Notes: a model not told the origin generated them from the letters alone. DNA of 64,000 nucleotides from Cyclobacterium sp. (GCF_014762705.1 NZ_JABURL010000046.1:124001-188000); one strand, 5' to 3'. Counted from the stretch's first letter, positions 1 to 9,265 are shown. Program-made: numbers and translations.

Positions 1-238
1 GAACAATAATTCAACCCAAAATTGAAGCAGGTAAATTAATCATTTCGGATGGTGAAACAAACTGCAGCTACCCCTTTTACCTGGTTTTCACCGGAAAATT
101 AAATCGTCCTGACTTATCCCTTTTTCTAGTCAATAGCCATTTCTGCACCAAACAAGCACCTAAAATCCTGTCGCTTTATTTACTTTTGATTTTTTTATAC
201 CCGCTAATTTCGGAACTTCGGGCCGAAAATAAGGCAGC
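1..238. other. No gene recognised at the left edge
   Basis: No open frame with recognisable protein character is seen on either strand before the pseudouridine synthase start at 239. The stretch is AT-rich and may hold that gene's promoter, but I cannot point to a convincing pair of boxes. Confidence 0.4.
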
Positions 239-952
239 ATGAAAAAAATAGACTTTACATCACTGATATTGCTGGAAACGGAGGACTACATCATCGTCAA
301 TAAACCACCTTACTTCGCCACCCTGGAAGACCGGCATGAGGCGCAAAACATGCTTGCCCTGGGAAAGGAATATTGGGAGGACTTGCAGGTCTGCCACCGG
401 CTGGATAAGGAAACCTCCGGCTGCCTGGTCTTTGCCAAAAACCCGGAAGCTTACCGGCACATCGCCCTGCAATTCGAAAACCGTACCGTAGAGAAAGTGT
501 ACCATGCCGTGGCCGAGGGCATTCACGATTTCGATGGGGTGCTGGTGGACCGCAACCTGACGGCCAGCAACAAGGGGATCGCCCGCATTGCGGCGCAGGG
601 AAAACCGGCGCAAACGCTCTTCAAAACCCTGAAAACCTATTTTTCCCACAGCCTGATCGCCTGCAAGCCCATCACCGGCAGGCTGCACCAGATCCGGGTA
701 CACCTGGCCTACCTGGGTGCGCCTATTTGCGGGGATACGCTCTACGGAGGAAAGCCGCTTTACCTGTCCCAGCTCAAGCGAAAGTTTAACCTGAAAAAAG
801 ACACCGAGGAAAGGCCTATCATGCAGCGGGTGTCCCTGCATGCGCAATCCATCAGCTTTCAGGACCTGGCCGGTGAGCCCATCACTGCGGAAGCCCCCTA
901 TCCCAAGGATTTTGCCGTATTGATCAAGCAATTGGAGAAGACAAGTAAGTAG
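239..952 (+). CDS. RluA-family RNA pseudouridine synthase
   Basis: Converts specific uridines in rRNA or tRNA to pseudouridine in the cytoplasm. The signature HRLDKETSG is at residues 53-61, with Asp56 the expected catalytic aspartate, and a second family motif, GRLHQIRVHL, lies in the C-terminal half. At 237 residues it is a catalytic domain only, without the N-terminal S4 domain found in RluC and RluD, so it resembles the short RluA or TruC-like members; the exact target base cannot be assigned. The ATG at 239 is followed by a Lys-rich start and no better upstream start is visible. It stands alone on the plus strand. Confidence 0.93.
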   Translation: MKKIDFTSLILLETEDYIIVNKPPYFATLEDRHEAQNMLALGKEYWEDLQVCHRLDKETSGCLVFAKNPEAYRHIALQFENRTVEKVYHAVAEGIHDFDGVLVDRNLTASNKGIARIAAQGKPAQTLFKTLKTYFSHSLIACKPITGRLHQIRVHLAYLGAPICGDTLYGGKPLYLSQLKRKFNLKKDTEERPIMQRVSLHAQSISFQDLAGEPITAEAPYPKDFAVLIKQLEKTSK

Positions 953-1052
953 CAGCGGAATTAACAGAAACGCCGGGTCCAGTGTACCGCTGGATAGCTA
1001 ATACCAGGATCGAAAGGAACTTTGTAATGCAGACTAAACTACTCCCTACTAA

Positions 1053-1430
1053 TCAAGAAATGAACGGGGTTCCATTTTTCCGTAATACCAGTTCGGTGTT
1101 CTTTTCCGTAATCCCCATCTCATAGGAAATATCAAGCGAATCAATAAAAACGAAAGCTTTATTAAAAAGGCCCTAGTTATTTATAAGTGTAGCTTGATCT
1201 GGTTTGCACTTAAAAACCATGGCACTTTGCTCGGGAAATGCTTCAAGGACATATTCATAAAACTGAACCTTACAAGTATGACAACCATAGTCCAGCACAA
1301 TAACAAAAGAAGTATATTAATCTCTTTCCAATCACATTTGCACCATATATGCTTTGCCCTGGTTACTCTGGCAGCCTGATAAAAAACCTGTAACTAAAAT
1401 AAATATCAAATACGCAATACTTCTTATCAT
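1053..1430 (-). pseudogene. Decayed thioredoxin-like lipoprotein gene
   Basis: Read on the minus strand, an ATG at 1430 overlaps the stop of the DUF4221 gene as ATGA and opens a lipoprotein signal (MIRSIAYLIFILVTGFLSGC, lipobox LSGC) that stops after 32 codons. Downstream, other frames carry protein-like segments: one with DYGCHTCKVQFYEYVLEAF, and a last one with FIDSLDISYEMGI and ending LRKNGTPFIS. Together these look like one gene of about 125 codons broken by at least two frameshifts and a stop. The CxxC spacing of Cys-His-Thr-Cys and the overlap with the lipoprotein gene suggest a small exported thiol or redox partner; that is an inference. Confidence 0.6.
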
Positions 1431-2620
1431 TTCTCCAAATCAAATTGTACGACCTTATACCTCAATTGACTTTCAACAAAATCCGGATGAAATTCATTGT
1501 TAATCGAGACATACAAACCTTCCTTTCCTACAAAATGATTGGCATGTCCGTATACCTCATAAGAATCAAAAAGGTGATGCCCAAGGACATTCAGTTCATT
1601 ATCAAATACCGTGATCCCCGTATAGGGTCTGGACCAGTTAAGGTTGCTGATGTCCTCAGCGGATAATTCCTCTCCCGGCTGGAATCCAGGAAAGAAAAAG
1701 CGGTAAAAAACATCCCGGTAGGGATCGTAAAGCAAGGTACCGTAGCGATCGTGAATTAAACGGGCCATATCCGCTTCTGCAGCACTGGAAGGAAGGGAAT
1801 TAATAACCTGAAAGCTGCTGATTCCCGGAGAGGGGACCGGTTTCCGAATGACTATTTCTCCTGAATGCATATCAAAAACCTGAATTTCATCGTGGTATAT
1901 GGGTGCCAGATATAGTTTACCTTCCCGTTTCGCCCAGGAAAAGTCTGCCCTTCGTTTCCCGTATTGCCAATAATCCGGTGGATAATAAACCTCGTGCCAG
2001 CGCAAGGAATCGGCATCCATATCATAACTGTATATCAGGGGGTGGTCAAAAATCGCTTCAGCATTCATTTTGTGGTGATCCCTAAAATGGGGCTGTGCTC
2101 CAAAAACAGAGTTCTGATACTGAAAAAGAGGCCTTTTTTGATTCGCTTCCAGCAGAGGAATTCTCAGCCGTTCATCTTCAATTTCCTTTTTTAACAAAAG
2201 GTTTCCATCGAAATTCATCAGGCCTATTGCCGGAGGAGAAAAGGTAAAGAAGATGGAATCTTTGGCAAGAAGCGTCCCACCCGTGGAGCCGCGTAGATTA
2301 TCAGGCCCTTCCATGTGTACCTGGATTTCATGGAGCAGCCTACCTTCCGGAAACTCAAAAAATTGAAGGCTCTTTTTGATGCCATTAAAAAGGAACAATA
2401 CGTTCGCAGAATCTGATTCCACCAATTGAATAGTTCCTGGGTTGGTAAAAACCGAATCCGATATATCCATGGTAAGTACCTCTGAGTGGCTTATCTGAAT
2501 ATTGCTGGTATCCGGTTTACAGCCTGGGAAAAAAATTAAGAAGAGCATGGTACCTGCCAAGCCCGGAAAGCTTTGCCAATGCAATTCTATTTCCCATTTT
2601 TTTTGGTTTTTCCAATGCAT
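1427..2620 (-). CDS. DUF4221-type lipoprotein, predicted beta-propeller
   Basis: A 397-residue exported protein. After a basic start, a hydrophobic segment ends in a lipobox-like FFPGC near residues 30-34, so it is probably a lipoprotein. The rest has the repeated short beta-strand texture of a propeller and matches in style the DUF4221 family that is expanded in Cyclobacteriaceae. Members have no established function; they often occur in multiple copies with small lipoproteins. Here the stop overlaps the start of such a small, now decayed, lipoprotein gene (ATGA at 1427-1430), implying the two were once translated together. Confidence 0.7.
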   Translation of the reverse strand: MHWKNQKKWEIELHWQSFPGLAGTMLFLIFFPGCKPDTSNIQISHSEVLTMDISDSVFTNPGTIQLVESDSANVLFLFNGIKKSLQFFEFPEGRLLHEIQVHMEGPDNLRGSTGGTLLAKDSIFFTFSPPAIGLMNFDGNLLLKKEIEDERLRIPLLEANQKRPLFQYQNSVFGAQPHFRDHHKMNAEAIFDHPLIYSYDMDADSLRWHEVYYPPDYWQYGKRRADFSWAKREGKLYLAPIYHDEIQVFDMHSGEIVIRKPVPSPGISSFQVINSLPSSAAEADMARLIHDRYGTLLYDPYRDVFYRFFFPGFQPGEELSAEDISNLNWSRPYTGITVFDNELNVLGHHLFDSYEVYGHANHFVGKEGLYVSINNEFHPDFVESQLRYKVVQFDLEK

Positions 2621-3109
2621 AAAAAATAATATGGGGAAAATAATACAAAAGAAAAATAGATTTCTATTATTTTTATTGTTTTAGTTGTTTTCCCGGCTTT
2701 CCCCGATGGAAACTCCGTACAAGGAACACCATGGAAGGGTTTTTATTGTTGATCATAATTTATTGGAACCATATAAGTAATAGAAGATCCAGAATCAAAG
2801 TGTTTATTCACCCATCTATCCTTCTCTGGGTTGTTCCCCAACAAATTTCCTGAGCCAGCGTGGCAGCGACATTAGCGTAAATCCGTTTTTCTGGTTACCC
2901 ATTAGATAGCTAATACCAATAGCTGCAATATCCAGTCAAGTCAGCTCTGGCGTCACCTCCTGTGTCGACTTACCCGGGATTATTCCCTAATGGACTCTGG
3001 GTTTAGTACCGGATAGTTGATTTCCCTTCCTTAGCTGGGAATTCAAGTAATTCTTTTTTATTTAATTGATATATCGCATGGTTACTAGAGCATTAAAATT
3101 TTAAAACAC
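2621..3109. other. Intergenic, no gene seen; short dispersed repeat
   Basis: No coding frame is supported. Around 2950-2985 the sequence CACCTCCTGTGTCGACTTAC recurs with a few changes near 3932-3951 in the other gene-poor gap, which suggests a dispersed short repeat or remnant of an inserted element. Confidence 0.4.
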
Positions 3110-3550
3110 TTAGTGTTTATCCCGTATTTCCTTAAGATTCGCAGTATTCAGGACCCAATCCACTTCTTGTTGCCGCAACCCCATTAAAAGCTTTTTGTCC
3201 CCCGTCCAAAGGGTACTTTCAAGAGCCAAGCTCAAAGCAACAAATGGTGCATCAAACTCATCTATTGGATTCGTCATATCCATGGCAGCCTTCCAAATGG
3301 AATCACTTACCAGTGCCAGATCTATTAATTCAATTTTCTTTAGCACCATTCTTTTCAAATAAGAAAGATCCTCTTCCGAAAAACGGGATAAATTTAAAAG
3401 TTTTTGGTGGTGGTTTTCCAGTTCTTCTAGTAAAAAAGTGGGGGAATAGAAATCAAGAATTCCGGCAGAGTTGAAAAGAAGATCACTTATCGCCCCTTTA
3501 GGGCTCAGGAGCGCACTAAAAACAATATTGGTATCAACCACCACATTCAC
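3110..3550 (-). CDS. PIN-domain ribonuclease toxin (PIN_3 type)
   Basis: A 146-residue PIN-domain protein, expected to be a metal-dependent ribonuclease acting as the toxin of a type II toxin-antitoxin pair. The conserved acidic residues are visible: Asp6 in VVDTNIVFSALL, Glu42/Glu43, Asp97/Asp100 in DEFDAPFVAL, and Asp118 in TGDKKL. The start overlaps the last four bases of the upstream antitoxin gene, so the pair is translationally coupled. It resembles the group annotated as 'putative toxin-antitoxin system toxin component, PIN family'. Confidence 0.9.
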   Translation of the reverse strand: MNVVVDTNIVFSALLSPKGAISDLLFNSAGILDFYSPTFLLEELENHHQKLLNLSRFSEEDLSYLKRMVLKKIELIDLALVSDSIWKAAMDMTNPIDEFDAPFVALSLALESTLWTGDKKLLMGLRQQEVDWVLNTANLKEIRDKH

Positions 3551-3750
3551 TTGGTAAATTTGCTTTTGTTTTTATCCCACCAGGATGATTTTGAATCTGT
3601 AGCTAATTTATCTATTTGATTTTGGCTGGCTCTGCTTTTTGAAGCTATCTCTCTGAATTTGACATAATCGATAATTCGTTGAAGCCCCACCAGGTCGGTT
3701 CCTGAGGGGACCCGGATGACAATCTCCTTGGTTGTTCTTTCGATTTCCAT
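3547..3750 (-). CDS. Antitoxin partner of the PIN toxin
   Basis: A 67-residue protein whose stop overlaps the start of the PIN toxin by four bases, antitoxin first, as is usual in type II modules. The N-terminal part is beta-strand-like (KEIVIRVP), compatible with a small DNA-binding fold, and the C-terminal part is polar and Lys/Ser-rich, as expected for a flexible toxin-binding tail. I cannot name the antitoxin family. Function is inferred from position and size. By analogy with other modules it would neutralise the toxin and repress the pair. Confidence 0.72.
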   Translation of the reverse strand: MEIERTTKEIVIRVPSGTDLVGLQRIIDYVKFREIASKSRASQNQIDKLATDSKSSWWDKNKSKFTK

Positions 3751-4020
3751 ATACGAATATACTCAAAATCTTAAAAATAAGTTCACCCTTCTTGATAGGA
3801 GTTTGGAACCACTCCTTCCTATTTGCTCTTACTACGTAATAGAGACATTCGCAATGCCGGTTCTAATTGGAAGAAGTAAACTGCAGGTTAGCTCATGCAA
3901 GAAAAATCCGGTTACAAAAACTCCGTGCTGCACCTCCTGCGTCGGCTTACTCAGGACTACCATTTTGAACTCCTACAGGGCGCAAATTCCATTACCTTCA
4001 TTTTTTTCGTAAATTGAAGC
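3751..4020. other. Intergenic with short dispersed repeat
   Basis: No gene is supported. Bases near 3928-3960 resemble those near 2950-2985. The stretch just before 4021 presumably holds the promoter of the Uma2 gene, not identified. Confidence 0.35.
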
Positions 4021-4626
4021 ATGGAAAAGGATCAAGACAACAGCACAAAAGAACCCATATCGGAATACGGTCCCTATTCCTATGCAGACTATCTACGATG
4101 GGAGCTGGAAGATAGGATGGAAATCATCAAAGGACGGCATTTTAAAATGAATGCCGCTCCCAAAAGACTGCATCAGAAAATATCCCTGCACATTGCCACT
4201 GAATTGTATCAGTTTCTGAAAGGCAAAGCCTGTGAAGTCTATGAAGCTCCCTTTGATGTGCGCCTGCCGGTAAAGTCATTAAAAAACGAAGAAATATTTA
4301 CCGTGGTTCAGCCCGATATTTGTGTGGTTTGTAATCCGAAAAAGCTGGATGAAGCCGGATGCCTGGGTGCCCCGGAACTGATCGTAGAAATCCTCTCCCC
4401 GGGAAACAACAAAAAGGAACTCCAATACAAATATGAGGTATACCAGGAAAGTGGGGTGAAGGAATACTGGATCATTCATCCGGATGAGCAGACCTTGCTG
4501 GTGTATACACTTACAGCAGACAAGTATGTACCATCCAGGTTATATACCTCCGGGGATATTGTCAAGTCGGATTGTATCGAAGGATTTGCACTAGATTTGG
4601 AATTGCTTTTTAGCGAAATGAAATAG
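4021..4626 (+). CDS. Uma2-family (DUF820) putative endonuclease
   Basis: A 201-residue member of the Uma2/DUF820 family, a PD-(D/E)xK nuclease-like fold. Visible landmarks are VQPDICVV (Asp99), ELIVEILSPGN (Glu123) and YQESGVKEYWIIHP, which carries the usual Lys/Glu near residues 141-154. The family is common in cyanobacteria and Cytophagales, often in many copies, and biological roles are unclear. It stands alone on the plus strand, with no partner gene. Confidence 0.88.
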   Translation: MEKDQDNSTKEPISEYGPYSYADYLRWELEDRMEIIKGRHFKMNAAPKRLHQKISLHIATELYQFLKGKACEVYEAPFDVRLPVKSLKNEEIFTVVQPDICVVCNPKKLDEAGCLGAPELIVEILSPGNNKKELQYKYEVYQESGVKEYWIIHPDEQTLLVYTLTADKYVPSRLYTSGDIVKSDCIEGFALDLELLFSEMK

Positions 4627-4737
4627 GCGGAGAGACCTGGCAGCTTATGGAACCCTGCCAGGACTTATGTCAATTCCCATTGGAGCCCATCCTGCAAGCG
4701 TATTCTTGTGAAAATAAGGCAGTAAACTTTAGATTCC

Positions 4738-4769
4738 TTTGCAATTAATGGAATTTACTTCTATCTTTG
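4738..4769 (+). promoter_or_regulatory. Bacteroidota-type promoter for the rplM operon
   Basis: TTTG at 4738-4741, a 20-base spacer, then TATCTTTG at 4762-4769 matches the Bacteroidota housekeeping sigma consensus (TTTG, then TAnnTTTG). Transcription would begin near 4773, giving an rplM leader of about 55 bases. It is the only such pair seen upstream of the ribosomal genes. Confidence 0.75.
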
Positions 4770-4827
4770 TGTCCCTTTTTGAGGGTGAAATGTATTTAAC
4801 AAGCTAATAATTAAACATTTACACACA

Positions 4828-5271
4828 GTGAATACTTTAAGCTATAAGACCATATCAGCAAATGATGCCACGGTGGATAAAAATTGGGTGGTAGTGGATG
4901 CCCAATCTCAGATACTGGGCAGATTTGCGAGCGAAGTGGCGAAAATGTTGAGAGGGAAGCACAAACCAAACTTTACCCCTCATGTGGATTGTGGTGATAA
5001 CGTTATTGTCATCAATGCCGAAAAAATCAGACTTACCGGAAGGAAGTGGAATGAAAAAGTATATGTGCGCCATACGGGCTATCCCGGAGGACAACGTATC
5101 GCTACTCCCAAAATCCTGATGGAAAAAGCTCCAAGAACTTTAGTAGAAAAGGCAGTAAAAGGCATGTTGCCCAAAAGCAGGCTGGGTAGAAAAATGTACA
5201 CCAATCTGTATGTTTACGCCGGTTCGGAACATCCCCACAGTGCTCAGAAACCAAAAGAAGTAAAACTTTAA
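4828..5271 (+). CDS. rplM: Ribosomal protein L13 (uL13)
   Basis: A 147-residue large-subunit ribosomal protein. The N-terminus NTLSYKTISAN and the segments LRGKHKPNFTPHVDCGD and GYPGGQR are characteristic of Bacteroidota L13. The start codon is GTG at 4828: it gives exactly the expected N-terminus and no ATG fits. It is first in rplM-rpsI-rpsB-tsf, 13 bases before rpsI, and follows the promoter at 4738-4769. Confidence 0.98.
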   Translation: MNTLSYKTISANDATVDKNWVVVDAQSQILGRFASEVAKMLRGKHKPNFTPHVDCGDNVIVINAEKIRLTGRKWNEKVYVRHTGYPGGQRIATPKILMEKAPRTLVEKAVKGMLPKSRLGRKMYTNLYVYAGSEHPHSAQKPKEVKL

Positions 5272-5284
5272 TGCTAGCCCGTAA

Positions 5285-5671
5285 ATGGAAGTAATTAACA
5301 AAATCGGAAGAAGAAAAGAATCTGTAGCCAGGATTTACATCAAGGCCGGAAATGGCAACATCACCGTAAACAAAAGGGCATTGGAAACCTATTTCCCCTT
5401 TGAGTTGCACCAGATAGTGGTGAAACAGCCATTGGCATTGGTCAATGAAGACGGTGCCTATGATATCAACATCAATGTTGATGGCGGTGGTATCAGTGGT
5501 CAGGCAGAAGCGATTCGCATGGCCATATCCAGGGCTTTGTGTGAAATCAACGAAGAGCACCGAACTCCCCTGAAAAAGGAAGGATTTCTTACCCGTGACT
5601 CAAGAATGGTGGAACGTAAGAAAGCTGGTCGTAGAAAAGCAAGAAGAAGATTCCAGTTCTCCAAACGATAA
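5285..5671 (+). CDS. rpsI: Ribosomal protein S9 (uS9)
   Basis: A 128-residue small-subunit protein with the N-terminal [16 protein letters not shown] and the invariant basic tail [16 protein letters not shown], which reaches towards the P-site tRNA. Length and sequence are normal. It starts 13 bases after rplM, the widely conserved L13-S9 pair, and is followed by rpsB 46 bases downstream. Confidence 0.98.
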   Translation: MEVINKIGRRKESVARIYIKAGNGNITVNKRALETYFPFELHQIVVKQPLALVNEDGAYDININVDGGGISGQAEAIRMAISRALCEINEEHRTPLKKEGFLTRDSRMVERKKAGRRKARRRFQFSKR

Positions 5672-5717
5672 TTTTGGAATTTTTCTCCCAAACGAAATAT
5701 CAAATCAATATTTATAA

Positions 5718-6479
5718 ATGGCCAATATAGAATATAAAGACTTACTGGATGCTGGTGTTCACTTCGGACACTTAACAAGAAAGTGGGATCCTAAAATGGC
5801 ACCCTATATCTTCATGGAGAAGAATGGGATCCATATCATCGATCTAAACAAAACGCTCGTTTGCCTTGAAGAAGCATCCAACGCAATCAAGCAAATCGTA
5901 CGCTCAGGCAAGAAAGTCATGTTTGTAGCGACAAAAAAACAAGCCAAGGACCTGGTAGCAGAGGAAGCCAGAAGGCTGAAAATGCCTTATGTTACCGAAA
6001 GGTGGCTGGGCGGCATGATGACCAATTTTGCCACCATCCGAAAGTCCCTGAAGAAAATGTCTACCATTGACAAATTGTCAAAAGACGATGCTTACAGCAA
6101 CCTGGCGAAAAAAGAACGGTTGATGATCAGCCGTCAGCGGGAAAAGCTTGAAAACGTACTGGGCGGTATATCCGATCTTACCCGTCTTCCGGCAGCCCTT
6201 TTTATTGTAGATATCAAAAGGGAACACATTGCCCTTTCGGAAGCCAAAAAACTAGGTATTCCTGTATTTGCACTGGTGGATACCAATTCCAACCCCAACG
6301 AGGTGGATTTTCCCATACCTGCCAATGATGATGCTTTTAAATCCATTTCATTGCTGGTGAAGGCATTTGGCGCTGCCATCGAAGAAGGCTTGTCCGAACG
6401 AAAGAAAGACAAGGACGAAGCCAAGCTTTCTGAAGAAGAGGAAGCCAAGAAAGCAGCCGACGCTGAAACCAACGAATAA
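5718..6479 (+). CDS. rpsB: Ribosomal protein S2 (uS2)
   Basis: A 253-residue small-subunit protein. It opens with [20 protein letters not shown], and WLGGMMTNF and PAALFIVD are family landmarks. The C-terminus is a charged tail rich in Lys, Asp and Glu from about residue 225, a common lineage-specific extension. It is third in the ribosomal operon and is followed by tsf after a 112-base gap. Confidence 0.98.
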   Translation: MANIEYKDLLDAGVHFGHLTRKWDPKMAPYIFMEKNGIHIIDLNKTLVCLEEASNAIKQIVRSGKKVMFVATKKQAKDLVAEEARRLKMPYVTERWLGGMMTNFATIRKSLKKMSTIDKLSKDDAYSNLAKKERLMISRQREKLENVLGGISDLTRLPAALFIVDIKREHIALSEAKKLGIPVFALVDTNSNPNEVDFPIPANDDAFKSISLLVKAFGAAIEEGLSERKKDKDEAKLSEEEEAKKAADAETNE

Positions 6480-6591
6480 TTCACATTGACATCTTATTTA
6501 CAAAAATTGGACACTGGCTCTGGCCTGCTGTTCAATTTTTGTTTTTACTGTCAATACCTATTGATACATCAACATTAAAATATATAAACCA

Positions 6592-7422
6592 ATGGCGATT
6601 ACTGCACAAGAGGTAAATAAATTGAGACAAAAGACCGGCGCCGGTATGATGGACTGTAAAAAAGCCCTCACCGAAGCGGAAGGAGATTTTGAAAAAGCTA
6701 TTGATATCCTGAGAAAAAAAGGGCAGAAAGTATCCGCCTCCAGGGCAGACAGAGAAACCAAGGAAGGCGTGGTAGCCACACATGTCAGTGCCGATGGGAA
6801 AACCGGTACACTGATATCCCTGACCTGTGAAACGGACTTTGTTGCCAAAAATGATGAGTTCAGCGGTTTTGCCAATGCCATTTTGGATGCGGCAGTGAAA
6901 GCCAATGCAGATTCCATTGATGCCGTTATGGCCCTTCCCTTTGAGGGCATTACCATTGGTGAAAAAATCACCGAAATGACGGGTAAAATCGGCGAAAAGA
7001 TTGAAGTTTCCCATCTGGAAAAAGTATCAGGCGAAGTAGTAGAACCGTATATCCACTCCAATGGTAAATTAGGGGTACTGGTGGCCCTGACCAATACAGG
7101 TGGTGCAGACGTTTCTGAAGCGGCTAAAGATGTGGCCATGCAAATTGCTGCCATGAGTCCTGTAGCCGTGGACAAAGACGGTGTGGATGCTTCCGTGATC
7201 GAAAGAGAAATTGAAGTAGGCAAGGACCAGGCAAGGCAGGAAGGCAAGCCCGAAGCCATGCTGGAAAAAATTGCCATGGGCAAGTTGAACAAGTTCTATA
7301 AGGAAAATACTTTATTGAGCCAGGCTTTTGTTAAGGACAACAGCCAAACCATTGCGCAATACCTGGACAGCGTAAGCAAAGGATTGACCGTATCCGATTT
7401 CAAGCGGGTATCTATCGGTTAA
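6592..7422 (+). CDS. tsf: Elongation factor Ts
   Basis: The 276-residue nucleotide exchange factor for EF-Tu. The N-terminal UBA-like domain has LRQKTGAGMMDCKKAL, and the core carries the TDFVAKNDEF signature. The usual rpsB-tsf pairing is kept. A strong hairpin with a T-run follows 27 bases after the stop, closing the operon. Confidence 0.98.
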   Translation: MAITAQEVNKLRQKTGAGMMDCKKALTEAEGDFEKAIDILRKKGQKVSASRADRETKEGVVATHVSADGKTGTLISLTCETDFVAKNDEFSGFANAILDAAVKANADSIDAVMALPFEGITIGEKITEMTGKIGEKIEVSHLEKVSGEVVEPYIHSNGKLGVLVALTNTGGADVSEAAKDVAMQIAAMSPVAVDKDGVDASVIEREIEVGKDQARQEGKPEAMLEKIAMGKLNKFYKENTLLSQAFVKDNSQTIAQYLDSVSKGLTVSDFKRVSIG

Positions 7423-7448
7423 TTCCGTTGGTAAAAATATATCCTATC

Positions 7449-7483
7449 AAAAAACCTGACCCGTATCGGTCAGGTTTTTTTTT
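7449..7483 (+). terminator. Rho-independent terminator after tsf
   Basis: ACCTGACC at 7454-7461 pairs perfectly with GGTCAGGT at 7468-7475 around a six-base loop, flanked by an A-run on the left and a run of T on the right. Confidence 0.92.
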
Positions 7484-7603
7484 GAAATTTTTCTCAGGGC
7501 CATTTCTCGAAGTAGGCTCTATGATGGGAAAAATCTGGTGCTGGAGCAGGAAAACGAATTCCCTTCAAAAAAAATGTCAGGGGGTTTAATGAAGGAAATC
7601 AAA

Positions 7604-8190
7604 AATAATACGAAAAAATCCCCCCAACCCTCCGCGGCGGAGGGATTTTGTCTTGGTGCGATTTCATATTTATGCTCTTACCTGCTGGTTTCGGTGACTG
7701 GAGGTTAGCTTAAGAATCCATTTCCAACCATTACCAAAATTCTTTGTGTGCTTTGCGCCTTCTTCGTGTCCTTAGTGACTATTTTTTTCAATCTCTGGTC
7801 CTAAATGTGTACAAAAAAATCCCCCTTGATCCCCCTTTTTAAGGGAGAATTCACCCTCGATTGATTTCCTATAATTGCGCTATTGCCTGATTATTTCCTT
7901 GGCGGGACGATAGCTGTAGCGCCCGCTACAAACCACTGCCAAAATCCTTTGGTTTCTTGGTGCCTTCCTGGTGTGCTTTGTGACCATTATTTTCTACCCG
8001 CTCCGCTGTCCTTATTGTATATAAAAATCCCCCTGCCCCCTTATTAAGGGGGATTTATCCTGGATCGATTTTAGATTTGTGCTCTTACCTGCCGGTTTCG
8101 ATGGCTGGAGGTTAGCTTAAGTATCCATTAAGACACCTTTCCATAATCCTTTGCGTTCTTGGTGTCCTTTGTGACTATTTTTATCAAATC
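7604..8190. repeat. Three imperfect tandem copies of a ~200-bp repeat
   Basis: Starts near 7611, 7812 and 8020. Each copy opens with an A-rich tract and an AATCCCCC-type hairpin, and ends with a phrase like CTTTGCGTTCTTGGTGTCC followed by GTGACTATTTTT. The first and third copies also share a middle block with GGAGGTTAGCTTAAG. No coding frame is seen on either strand. The last copy runs into the 3' end of the Nudix gene. These resemble dispersed non-coding repeats of Bacteroidota genomes; function unknown. Confidence 0.75.
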
Positions 8191-8597
8191 AATCCGGCCG
8201 CCTGAACCATTTTGAGGTGGTCAAAGGCCAGGTCCGGTAGTTCAGTAAGCGGAAACCATAGGGCCTCACTGCTGTCCGATCCTGCCCTTGGGCTAAGCTG
8301 TTCCTTCAGGGAAAAGTAAAAGGATACACTTACCATCCAGCCGCGTGGATCCCTGCCCTTTTCGGCGAATACTCCCAGCATTTTTTCTCCGGTCAAATCA
8401 AGGTTGGTTTCCTCCTTCAGCTCTCTTCTGCAGGCATCAGCGGGCAACTCGTACTCCTCCACAAAACCTCCGGGAAGGGCCCATTGACCCTTAAAAGGTT
8501 CATTTTTTCGTCTAATCAACAATATCCGGTTTTCAAGTACATCATGGACAACAGCATCGGTACTCAGGGCAGGTCGGGGATAGTCGTATTGATACAT
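8184..8597 (-). CDS. NUDIX hydrolase
   Basis: A 137-residue Nudix-fold pyrophosphohydrolase. The Nudix box runs from Gly44 to Leu66 (GGFVEEYELPADACRRELKE, then ETNLDL), with Glu50, Arg58-Glu59 and Glu62-Glu63 in the metal-binding positions; the glycine near the end of the box is Asn65 here, a tolerated change. The substrate, an ADP-ribose-like or nucleoside diphosphate compound, cannot be told from sequence. It is monocistronic; its 3' end meets the tandem repeat block. Confidence 0.93.
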   Translation of the reverse strand: MYQYDYPRPALSTDAVVHDVLENRILLIRRKNEPFKGQWALPGGFVEEYELPADACRRELKEETNLDLTGEKMLGVFAEKGRDPRGWMVSVSFYFSLKEQLSPRAGSDSSEALWFPLTELPDLAFDHLKMVQAAGLI

Positions 8598-8714
8598 TTT
8601 TAAGCCAGCTTATATGGTGGTTAATATCTCAAAAGTCGCACAATTTTTTTTACCTAAAAAAAATATGCCTTGATTTCTCAAAAATAGCACGGGCCTCAAT
8701 ACCGCTCCCCGAGA

Positions 8715-8750
8715 TTAAAACTACCTTTCCCTGAAAAGGAAAGGTAGTCT
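8715..8750 (-). terminator. Terminator of the 8768-9265 lipoprotein gene
   Basis: An 11-bp perfect stem, 8720-8730 with 8738-8748, around a seven-base loop; on the minus strand it is followed by TTTTAATC. It lies just past the stop of the minus-strand lipoprotein gene. Confidence 0.8.
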
Positions 8751-8767
8751 TGACTCCAAAAATTTTA

Positions 8768-9265
8768 TTATGCTGTTTCCAGATCAATCTTAATGATATA
8801 CGGTTTTGGCGTTCCATCAGCAGGCTGTTCCAGGTCTTCTCCATCCGTATCAGTCGCTTCATAGGTATACACATCACAACCGCTGGTATCAGACATGGTA
8901 ACTACAAAATCAAAGGTTACCGACTCGTCTTCGGCCAATACCAATTGAAATTCCGTATTGCCCTCCAGGCTTTCTTCGGCAGCTTCCATGGATTCAATAA
9001 AAGGCAGCTCTGCAGAGGTTTCGTCAAGCTCTACAGTAAGTTCAACCCAATCGGAGCCATCCTGATAATAAAGCTTGAAATCTGCTAATTCGTAATCTGA
9101 ATCTTCATCAAGCAAGTTATTATCATCCGTATCGGTAACTATCAAGCGCAATGGTTCCAAGGTTTGGTCGGTACAGGGTTCCTCATCCTCATTGCAACCC
9201 ACCAAATTTATCATAAGCAAGCCCGAACCTAATAAAAGCGTAATTTTTCTAAGCGTAGTAATCAT
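8768..9265 (-). CDS. Small acidic lipoprotein of unknown function
   Basis: I chose the ATG at 9265 because it opens a classic lipoprotein signal (MITTLRKITLLLGSGLLMIN followed by LVGC); a longer frame to 9328 adds an implausible charged leader. The mature protein, about 140 residues, is strongly acidic (many Asp/Glu, low pI) with beta-strand-like segments such as TFDFVVTMSDTSGCDVYTYE. No family is recognised. It is probably anchored in a cell-envelope membrane, and is monocistronic with its own terminator. Confidence 0.7.
   Translation of the reverse strand: MITTLRKITLLLGSGLLMINLVGCNEDEEPCTDQTLEPLRLIVTDTDDNNLLDEDSDYELADFKLYYQDGSDWVELTVELDETSAELPFIESMEAAEESLEGNTEFQLVLAEDESVTFDFVVTMSDTSGCDVYTYEATDTDGEDLEQPADGTPKPYIIKIDLETA

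Noticed and set aside
1194..1379. 61-codon plus-strand open frame
   Set aside because: It lies antisense to the decayed lipoprotein gene and has no protein character or start signal.
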